A stretch of 64,000 nucleotides of DNA, taken from assembly GCF_022984075.1 (NCBI RefSeq), contig NZ_JALAAD010000001.1, positions 910,455-974,454 of the forward strand. Direction: 5' to 3'. This DNA is from Synechococcus sp. C9 (lineage in GTDB: Bacteria > Cyanobacteriota > Cyanobacteriia > Gloeomargaritales > Gloeomargaritaceae). The notes beneath the pieces were generated by a model, which ran no database searches, was not told where the DNA came from, and saw only the letters and a list, made by a program, of their open reading frames with translations. Below, piece after piece: positions 57,452 to 64,000 of the stretch. Positions within the stretch are counted from its first letter, which is position 1; every line of letters starts with the position of its first letter. The translations under genes and the position numbers were made by a program.

Positions 57452-58603
57452 TTAGGGGGCGGGTTCAATACGCAAAAGTTGTCCCTTGGGGGTATCGGTC
57501 AAGACATAAATCAACCCATCCGGCCCCACCCGCACATCCCGCACCCGGGCACCGATGGGAATTTTACCCACTTCCTTCACCTCTCCCTGGGGGTTCACCT
57601 GGAACCGATGCACCGCTTGGGAAATCAACCCCCCCGCCAGCAGTTGCCCCTGCCATTGGGGAAATTTAGCCCCCCGATACACCGCCAACCCAGAGGGAGC
57701 CACGGTTTCCGACCACACCCACACCGGGTCAACCATCCCCGGCAAGGAGCGGTGGGGAGAAATCTCCGGCCCAAAATACTCCCGGCTATGGGTCACGGCA
57801 GGCCAGCCATAATTTTGCCCCGCTTGCAGGCGATTCACCTCATCCCCGCCCCGGGCACCATGTTCCGTTGCCCACACCTGCCCCGTCTGGCTATCCACCG
57901 CCAACCCCTGGATATTCCGGTGCCCCCAACTCCACACCTCCGGCAGTGCCTTGGCCCCCAAAGGATTATCCCTGGGAACCGTGCCATCAGCGTTGATCCG
58001 TAACACCTTCCCCAAATGACTGCGGGGATTTTGGGCTTGCAGGCGAATCAATTGTCCCGCCAATTCCGTAGGGGGATTGCCCCCATCCCCAATACTTACG
58101 AGCAATGTTTCATCGGGCAACCAAGCCAAGCGAGAACCAAAATGCTGGGTTCCTGATTTACTCTGGCTCACCCGCAGGATTTCCCGCCGGTCGGTGAATC
58201 CCTGCCCATCCCAGGTCAGCCGTGCCACCACCGTGCGGTTCGCCTCCCTTGTCCCCTCGGCATAGGTGAGATACACCCAAGGTTTGGCTGGAAACCGGGG
58301 ATGCAGGCTAATGTCTAACAACCCCCCCTGTCCCGCCGCCAATACCTGGGGTACCCCCGCTACAGGTTCGGTTTGCAGTACACCTGAGCGCACCCGCCGC
58401 ACTCGCCCTGGGCGTTCGGTGATCAGCATCTCCCCATTGGGCAACCAAGCCATGCCCCAGGGGTGTTCCAGCCCAGCCAGCACCGGCACCACCCGGTAAC
58501 GGACTTCCCGCACCACCAGGGGGGCATTGCCTTGAGAGGGTAAACCGTGACAACTGGCGACCAAACTACCAGTGAGGAGTAAACCCCACAGCCAGGTTTT
58601 CAT
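57452..58603 (-). CDS. PQQ-dependent aldose sugar dehydrogenase-like lipoprotein
   Basis: 383 residues. Signal MKTWLWGLLLTGSLVASCHG with a lipobox-like VASC. Beta-propeller of the YliI/Asd type: LEHPWGMAWLPNGEMLITER, GGLLDISLHPRF, SIGDGGNPPTE, WSWGHRNIQGLAVD and YGWPAVTHSREY. Oxidises aldoses with PQQ in characterised members; PQQ supply here is not known. 19 bp upstream of lysC on the same strand. Confidence 0.9.
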   Translation of the reverse strand: MKTWLWGLLLTGSLVASCHGLPSQGNAPLVVREVRYRVVPVLAGLEHPWGMAWLPNGEMLITERPGRVRRVRSGVLQTEPVAGVPQVLAAGQGGLLDISLHPRFPAKPWVYLTYAEGTREANRTVVARLTWDGQGFTDRREILRVSQSKSGTQHFGSRLAWLPDETLLVSIGDGGNPPTELAGQLIRLQAQNPRSHLGKVLRINADGTVPRDNPLGAKALPEVWSWGHRNIQGLAVDSQTGQVWATEHGARGGDEVNRLQAGQNYGWPAVTHSREYFGPEISPHRSLPGMVDPVWVWSETVAPSGLAVYRGAKFPQWQGQLLAGGLISQAVHRFQVNPQGEVKEVGKIPIGARVRDVRVGPDGLIYVLTDTPKGQLLRIEPAP

Positions 58604-58793
58604 CGCTTTTGCTCCGGTGACTGCATCAACACCTGTGCCACCCTTGGGGTACTGTTGGGTAATCCTACCGTTTGCCTCGCTTGCCCCATCTGCGCCAATT
58701 GTTCTCAGAGGTCGGTCAACTCCGTAACTAATCTAGCCAACTCTGTGGAAGTTAACACCAATTGGAGTTTCACTACTCTAAATAAGATTTTTA

Positions 58794-58894
58794 TATAGCA
58801 ATCCTACTTGATTGGTGAACAGAGATTTCCCAGAACCAAGGACGGGGGCGGTGCCCCTGCGACCCCTATTCTATTCTCATTTACGATTGCTATA
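58794..58894. mobile_element. Family B MITE (complete)
   Basis: 101 bp, TATAGCAATCCTACTTGATT... to ...CTCATTTACGATTGCTATA, core CCAGAACCAAGGACGGGGGC / GGTGCCCCTGCGACCC. This is the cleanest copy to define the family. The rest of 58604-59051 holds the promoters of the divergent neighbours and no other gene. Confidence 0.87.
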
Positions 58895-59051
58895 GCACCA
58901 TTGCCATTCTAAAATTTTTTTCTTAGTGATCTTTATCACAGGTTATTCCTAAAGCCAATCACTTACTATAAAAATAAAGGGCTTTAGATTAGGTTTAGTA
59001 GGTTTTTCCCCCGCCCCCCAAGACGCAGTTCCAAAAAGGAGTAAATCGGTT

Positions 59052-61523
59052 ATGTTATCCACCTCACACAATGCAGTTTTACCCTTAGAACCACATACGG
59101 ACAGCGTTAACATCCATAGTTTTAATGCAATCGCTGGGTTGTCAAATGGTGATTTATTGAGTCCTGTTCAAACTCACCTACAAGCCATTGCCAGTAGTGA
59201 TGATTTCTTTGCCCGAGTTCTTGGAGAAAAAGCCAATTCTCCCGCAATCCAGGCGATTCATTCCCAATGGGCAGTTGGTGATTTCTCTACCTTTCCCAAG
59301 CTCCAAGTTGTAGAGGCTTTTAGTACCTATAGTGAGACCACCCAAACAATTTATCTCTCTGATGCGCTCCTGACTAATGGGGCAGATGACGGTACATTTG
59401 GGGCGACGGGGGTTTTGATTGAGGAGACGTTCGCCTGGTCAAATCGTTTGGTCGGTGCAGATACCGCTGGGGATGAAGTGGGGCATCAAGAACAAGAAAT
59501 TCTCTGGTGGGACGAACCGCCTATTTCTGTGGCGTTTGTTAGCGATTGGGCTGGCAATAGCTTTGAGACCGCCCGTGGTATTACCCTGGGTTCGACCCCC
59601 ACGACCTTTACGGATTGGGTGGGCAGTACAGATACCTTTGATTTCTATCGTTTTAGCCTCAACCAGCCCAGTATGGTGAATTTCACCCTCAATGGGTTGA
59701 CAGCAGATGCGGACCTCTGGCTATACGATCACCAAGGGAATGTCATTCAGGGTTCGTGGAACTGGGGAACCATTCCTGAAAGTATTTCCCAGTCTTTGGG
59801 GGCAGGCACCTACTTCCTCCTGGTGAACCAATACAGTGGTTCCACCTTCTACAACCTCACCGCTGTGGCGACGAACCCTGATTTAGCTGGGAATAGCTTT
59901 GTGAACCCCCGTGATATTACCCTGGGCTTTACCCCCACGACCTTTACGGATTGGGTGGGCAGTACGGATACCTATGATTTCTACCGTTTTAGCCTCCATG
60001 AACAGAGCCTGGTCAATTTCACCCTCAATGGGTTGACGGCAGATGCGGACCTCTGGCTGTTTGATTACCAAGGGAATGTCATTCAGGCTTCATGGAACCG
60101 GGGAACGACCCCCGAAAGTATGTTCCGGTCTTTGGACGCAGGCACCTACTTCCTCCTGGTGAATCAAGCCATTGGTGACACTTTCTACAATCTCACCGCT
60201 GTGGCGACGAACCCCGATTTAGCTGGGAATACCCTCGATACAGCCCGGAATATTACGCTAGGTGCTATCCCCACCACCTTTACCGATTGGGTGGGCAGTA
60301 CGGACACAAACGACTACTATCGGTTCACGTTGCCGACCACCAGCACGATTAATCTCTCCCTCACGGGCTTGAGTGCAGACGCAGACCTGCAATTACTCAG
60401 CAGTACCGGTTCGGTGATTCAAAATTCTTGGAATTGGGGCACACAAGATGAAGGTATCACCAGCCAGTTGAGTGCAGGCACCTATTTCATCAGGGTTTAC
60501 CCCTATGGAAATGCCAACACCTATTACAACCTCAATGTTGCCGCTACCGAGCTGATTCCACCCCCTCCCACCACTGGGTTTAACGCCACCTACGGCTATG
60601 GTTTGGTCAACGCTGGGGCGGCTGTTGCTAGAGCCATTGGGCAAACGTTCCCCTTCCCAGATGTGCCTAATTTAGGGGGCAATAACTGGGGCAATGACCT
60701 GGTGAATGCTCCAGAAGTATGGGCACAGGGCTATACAGGCAACGGGGTGGTGGTGGCAGTGCTGGATACGGGCGTGGATTACAACCATGCTGACTTGAAT
60801 GACAACATTTGGCGTAATCCTGGGGAAATTGCCGGTAATGGCATCGACGACGACGGCAATGGTTACATTGATGATGTCCACGGTTGGGATTTTATCAACA
60901 ACGACAACAATCCCTTAGACAGAAATGGGCATGGCACCCATGTCGCCGGGACGATTGCCGCTGAAAATAATGGCTTTGGGGTAACCGGAGTGGCGTACAA
61001 TGCTCGGATTATGCCAGTACAGGTGCTGGGTGATAATGGCTTTGGAAGTAACCGTGCTATTGCCAATGGGATTCGTTACGCTGCCAACAATGGTGCCCAG
61101 GTCATCAACCTCAGTTTAGGTTCAGACCTCCCTTCGCCAGAGATTTACTCAGCGATCCAATACGCTACCAGCCTTGGTGCGGTCGTGGTGATGGCGGCGG
61201 GCAATGACGGTGATCCTCGACCGGACTATCCAGCTTTCTACGCCACTGACTTTGGTCTATCCGTGGGCGCTGTGGACATGAACCGGAACCTTGCTTGGTT
61301 CTCCAACCGGGCTGGCACGAACAGCGCTATGCGTCATGTGGTTGCCCCAGGGGTGAGCATTGTCAGTACGGCGCCGAACGACAGATACGCTAGTTACAAT
61401 GGCACTTCCATGGCAACGCCTCACGTTGCTGGTGTGGTTGCCCTGATGCTGAGTGCTAATCCGAACCTGACCCCTGCGCAAGTCCGGGACATGATCACAA
61501 GCTCAGCGGTACCGTTGGTTTAA
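59052..61523 (+). CDS. S8 (subtilisin-like) serine peptidase with three N-terminal PPC domains
   Basis: 823 residues, AAGGAG before the ATG. Residues 1-165: a domain seen in cyanobacterial extracellular proteins, with a metalloprotease-like remnant VLIEETFAWSNRLVGADTAG in place of EEIGH. Then three PPC repeats (~168, ~279, ~393) each with TDWVGSTDT(F/Y/N)DFYRF and ADADLWL. Peptidase ~550-823 with D in VAVLDTGVDYNHADL (~572), H in NGHGTHVAGT (~626), oxyanion N in AAGNDGDPRPD and S in NGTSMATPHVAG (~786). No signal peptide is visible, so export would be by a non-Sec route. PPC ahead of the peptidase reverses the usual order. Confidence 0.92.
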   Translation: MLSTSHNAVLPLEPHTDSVNIHSFNAIAGLSNGDLLSPVQTHLQAIASSDDFFARVLGEKANSPAIQAIHSQWAVGDFSTFPKLQVVEAFSTYSETTQTIYLSDALLTNGADDGTFGATGVLIEETFAWSNRLVGADTAGDEVGHQEQEILWWDEPPISVAFVSDWAGNSFETARGITLGSTPTTFTDWVGSTDTFDFYRFSLNQPSMVNFTLNGLTADADLWLYDHQGNVIQGSWNWGTIPESISQSLGAGTYFLLVNQYSGSTFYNLTAVATNPDLAGNSFVNPRDITLGFTPTTFTDWVGSTDTYDFYRFSLHEQSLVNFTLNGLTADADLWLFDYQGNVIQASWNRGTTPESMFRSLDAGTYFLLVNQAIGDTFYNLTAVATNPDLAGNTLDTARNITLGAIPTTFTDWVGSTDTNDYYRFTLPTTSTINLSLTGLSADADLQLLSSTGSVIQNSWNWGTQDEGITSQLSAGTYFIRVYPYGNANTYYNLNVAATELIPPPPTTGFNATYGYGLVNAGAAVARAIGQTFPFPDVPNLGGNNWGNDLVNAPEVWAQGYTGNGVVVAVLDTGVDYNHADLNDNIWRNPGEIAGNGIDDDGNGYIDDVHGWDFINNDNNPLDRNGHGTHVAGTIAAENNGFGVTGVAYNARIMPVQVLGDNGFGSNRAIANGIRYAANNGAQVINLSLGSDLPSPEIYSAIQYATSLGAVVVMAAGNDGDPRPDYPAFYATDFGLSVGAVDMNRNLAWFSNRAGTNSAMRHVVAPGVSIVSTAPNDRYASYNGTSMATPHVAGVVALMLSANPNLTPAQVRDMITSSAVPLV

Positions 61524-61600
61524 CTTTACGTTTTGCGGGGTGGGATTACCTCACCCCTTGCTCTTCCTTCACTCGGTACGATATTACCAACCATTCCCCA

Positions 61601-62233
61601 ATGAACTGGATGACTCCCTTACAGATTGGCACCTGTGGACTGCTCCTCAGCGGCTTAGTGTCCGTTCCCGGCATCCCTTATGATTCCACACCAATCACAG
61701 AACCAGCTTCTATGGTTTCTCCTGACCCATTACCCCCAACGGCATCTATGGAATTACCCCCGCCCATGCCCTTTGTTGGCGAACAACGCTACACTGCCCA
61801 ACCCCAGGGAATTGTGGGTGTTGTTCTCTCTTGGCGTGGTGACTTAATGCCCCGGATTCTCCCAGAAAATGAACCTGTCACCACTGACTCAAAAATCACC
61901 CCCGTTGCGACGAGGATTTGGATTTTTACTGGGAAAGTTCGACCCTCCCCTATGAAGAATTGGCCGCAAGAATTTGCTCCTGCACCCATCTCTCCACACT
62001 TGCCTTTGTCAGAGGCAGTAAAACTTCCCAATCGCCTGGGTTGGGTCATGAGTGATAAAGACGGACGCTTTCAAGTGGGACTGCCTGTCGGAGAATACAC
62101 CCTCTTGGCAGAATACGGGGACGATTTATACTTAAACCTTTTTGCGGGAGATGGAAACTTTGCGACAGTGCAGGTGCAACCGCAACAAATCACCGCTGTG
62201 GAACTACGCAACACGGAAAATGCAACGTTTTAG
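61601..62233 (+). CDS. Secreted carboxypeptidase-regulatory-like protein
   Basis: 210 residues. Hydrophobic N-terminus MNWMTPLQIGTCGLLLSGLV acts as signal or anchor. QGIVGVVLSWRGDLMPRILP, TRIWIFTGKV and the end DKDGRFQVGLPVGEYTLLAE give a beta-sandwich like the carboxypeptidase regulatory domain (CarboxypepD_reg). No catalytic site. It follows the peptidase by 77 bp on the same strand and may be exported with it. Confidence 0.7.
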   Translation: MNWMTPLQIGTCGLLLSGLVSVPGIPYDSTPITEPASMVSPDPLPPTASMELPPPMPFVGEQRYTAQPQGIVGVVLSWRGDLMPRILPENEPVTTDSKITPVATRIWIFTGKVRPSPMKNWPQEFAPAPISPHLPLSEAVKLPNRLGWVMSDKDGRFQVGLPVGEYTLLAEYGDDLYLNLFAGDGNFATVQVQPQQITAVELRNTENATF

Positions 62234-62250
62234 ACCTGGGAAACAATATT

Positions 62251-62401
62251 AGGACACCTCTATAAATTCTCTATAAATTAAAGTTAGCGTTCGCAGGGGG
62301 CACCCCCCGTCCTTAGTTCTGGGGAATATGGGTATGCCAACGATAAGATTTATGGCTACACCACGCAGGCTATGGTTGGCTCAAATAAATAGAGATACCC
62401 A
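62251..62401. mobile_element. Family A MITE (longest copy)
   Basis: About 150 bp, AGGACACCTCTATAAATTC... to ...AAATAGAGATACCCA. It has an internal duplication near the left end (TCTATAAATT twice) and an extra ~25 bp (GGCTACACCACGCAGGCTAT) near the right end that accounts for the length. Confidence 0.78.
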
Positions 62402-62449
62402 AAAATTACCCCCTTCCCAGGGTTAGGAATAGTTTTGAGACAGGAGTTA

Positions 62450-63067
62450 TTAATTCACCAAAGCCAGGACATAAATCAACACAAATAATACAATCCAAAT
62501 AATATCCACAAAATGCCAATAAATTTCCGCCATTTCTACGCCAACGTGTTTCTCCGCCGTGTAATGACCAGGCAGGCGGGAACGCCACAACACTCCCAAA
62601 ATCAGCAAAATGCCAACGAACACATGGAGACCATGAAACCCAGTCATAATGTAGAAACAATTGGCAAAAACATTGGTGGTTAACCCATAGCCTAAAGTAG
62701 CGTATTCATAGGCTTGCCCCCCCAAAAAAATTGCTCCCATCAGAGCCGTCACCCAATACCACTTTTGCAAACCAGCCACATTGCCCTTTTTGATCGCCAC
62801 ATCCCCGTAATGGATGACAAAGCTACTGGAAACCAGAATCACCGTATTAATCGCCGGGAGAAGTAACTCCACCTCAGTCTCTTCCGGCGGCCACTGGGGA
62901 AATTCCCCCCGAAAAATGAGAAATACGGCGAACAATGCCCCAAACATTAGGGATTCGGAAACGAGGAAGGTTAACAACCCAAACATCCGAAAATCATGAT
63001 GTTCATGGTCATCAACAGGGAGTTCTTCCTGAATGGCTAGCTCCGGTGGCGTGGGTGCAGTTGTCAT
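62450..63067 (-). CDS. ctaE: Cytochrome c oxidase subunit III
   Basis: 205 residues with five membrane helices. RMFGLLTFLVSESLMFGALF, YNYGGQAYEY-like GGQAYEYATLGYG, FYIMTGFHGLHVFVGILLIL and VEMAEIYWHFVDIIWIVLFV are diagnostic of CtaE. Respiratory terminal oxidase in the thylakoid or plasma membrane. 20 bp after ctaD on the same strand. Confidence 0.95.
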   Translation of the reverse strand: MTTAPTPPELAIQEELPVDDHEHHDFRMFGLLTFLVSESLMFGALFAVFLIFRGEFPQWPPEETEVELLLPAINTVILVSSSFVIHYGDVAIKKGNVAGLQKWYWVTALMGAIFLGGQAYEYATLGYGLTTNVFANCFYIMTGFHGLHVFVGILLILGVLWRSRLPGHYTAEKHVGVEMAEIYWHFVDIIWIVLFVLIYVLALVN

Positions 63068-63087
63068 GGCAATTACCTGGTTAAAAA

Positions 63088-64000
63088 TTAAGAATGAGTC
63101 GCAGTGGCTGGGGACGTATCGTGACCGTTCATCCCGTAGTCGTAGGGACCGTGGGTCAACACCGGCAGACGATGCCAGTTTTCAATGATCGGTGGGGAAG
63201 CCGTCGTCCATTCCAAGGTCAACGCCCGCCAGGGATTACCACTGGCTTTTTCGCCCCAACCCCAACTCCAAATCACATTCACCAAAAAGGGAATCACGGA
63301 GAAGGCTAGGACAAACGCCCCAATCGTACAAATTTGGTTAATCTGGGTAAATTGTGGGTCGTACATCGCTACCCGGCGGGGCATCCCCTGGGTTCCCAAA
63401 ACGTGCATCGGTAAAAAGGTCAAATTTGCCCCAATTAAAGTCAACAGAAAATGCACTTTGCCCAGGGGTTCATTGAGCATTCTGCCGGTCATTTTGGGGA
63501 ACCAATGGTAAATCCCCGCATATAAACCAAACACCGAACCCCCAAATAAAACGTAGTGGAAATGCGCCACCACATAGTAGGTATCGTGCATGTGAATATC
63601 CACCGGTGCCGTGCCCAGGGTGACCCCACTCAAGCCCCCCACCACAAACATGATCAATAAACCAATGGCAAACAACATAGCACTGGTGTAGCGGATTTTT
63701 CCACCCCATAACGTCGCCGTCCAACTAAAGATTTTCACCCCCGTTGGCACCGCCACAATCAACGTTGAAACCGTGAAAAACATCCGCATCCAGGGGGGTG
63801 TGCCGCTGGTAAACATATGGTGTACCCACACGAATAAACCAATGAGACAAATTACCATACTCGAACCCACAATGGCTTTATAACCAAAAATGGGTTTGCG
63901 GGCGTGGACGGGAATCACCTCCGACATGATGCCAAAAATCGGCAAAATCATTAAATACACCGCCGGGTGGGAATAAAACCAGAATAAATGCTGGTAAATG
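63088..64000 (-). CDS. ctaD: Cytochrome c oxidase subunit I (partial, runs off right edge)
   Basis: About 304 C-terminal residues visible; the frame is open to the window end, where it reads YQHLFWFYSHPAVYLMILP, which holds the Cu(B) Tyr-His-type helix VI region. HMFTSGTPPWMRMFFTVSTL, GTAPVDIHMHDTYYVVAHFH (the heme a/a3 histidines) and WFPKMTGRMLNEPLGK follow. With ctaE it forms an aa3-type oxidase; ctaC is expected just beyond the right edge. Confidence 0.95.
   Translation of the reverse strand, partial: IYQHLFWFYSHPAVYLMILPIFGIMSEVIPVHARKPIFGYKAIVGSSMVICLIGLFVWVHHMFTSGTPPWMRMFFTVSTLIVAVPTGVKIFSWTATLWGGKIRYTSAMLFAIGLLIMFVVGGLSGVTLGTAPVDIHMHDTYYVVAHFHYVLFGGSVFGLYAGIYHWFPKMTGRMLNEPLGKVHFLLTLIGANLTFLPMHVLGTQGMPRRVAMYDPQFTQINQICTIGAFVLAFSVIPFLVNVIWSWGWGEKASGNPWRALTLEWTTASPPIIENWHRLPVLTHGPYDYGMNGHDTSPATATHS

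Overview
The window is a piece of a cyanobacterial chromosome. This is shown by the photosystem I genes psaF-psaJ-psaL, cytochrome b6f petG, chlorophyll synthase chlG, the phycobilisome-degradation gene nblA, and by families typical of cyanobacteria (DUF3110 protein, Uma2 proteins, SmtB-type metal sensor). Codon use and base composition look even across the chromosomal genes; the one IS5 element is clearly AT-richer. The species cannot be named from the sequence alone.

Layout. Bases 1-2357 carry the start of a BREX phage-defence locus (brxA, brxB and the first part of brxC, leftward, cut by the window edge). Bases 2.7-6.1 kb hold an SDR, obgE, and an overlapping set rpsP / KH protein / PhoH ATPase. 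At 6.2-7.6 kb an oxalate/formate-type MFS transporter is broken by a 114-bp TA-flanked miniature element. Then come fba, bcp plus a GHL10 glycoside hydrolase, ackA, nblA, ribBA, mnmA, a Ser/Thr kinase, glgA, petG, cobS, an Hsp70-like protein, a small unknown membrane protein, and a leftward hrcA operon with two small genes. A candidate Yfr2-type sRNA lies upstream of hrcA. After a BOF-like protein, a pentapeptide lipoprotein and chlG, a tandem triplication of a Uma2 gene occupies 27.1-30.0 kb. Next are an EAL phosphodiesterase, xth, psaFJL, a TPR lipoprotein overlapping gpsA, tRNA-Ala(CGC), an array of miniature repeats split by an IS5-family element, a B12/radical-SAM enzyme, a protein with a 60-residue internal repeat, fbp coupled to a SmtB-type regulator, mazEF, and a GldA-GldF-GldG-type ABC operon. 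The right third has small toxin-antitoxin remnants, a histidine kinase / FHA / PP2C signalling group, an alpha/beta hydrolase, lysS, a PMT-type glycosyltransferase, lysC, a PQQ-type sugar dehydrogenase, a PPC-subtilase, a secreted protein, and ctaE-ctaD running off the right edge.

The strongest structure not explained by genes is a set of miniature inverted-repeat elements, here called A, B and C. Family A (about 110-150 bp, ends near AGGGCACCTCTA) and family B (about 95-101 bp, ends TATAGCAATCC) have different termini but share one GC-rich core hairpin in opposite orientation; one element is a visible A/B hybrid. They sit between BREX genes, next to stop codons, and in a tandem array. Family C (one copy, TA duplication) has inactivated the MFS gene.

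Functionally the window mixes core photosynthesis and carbon metabolism (psaFJL, petG, chlG, fba, fbp, glgA, ackA, gpsA, cytochrome oxidase) with accessory defence, toxin-antitoxin, duplicated-nuclease and repeat DNA.
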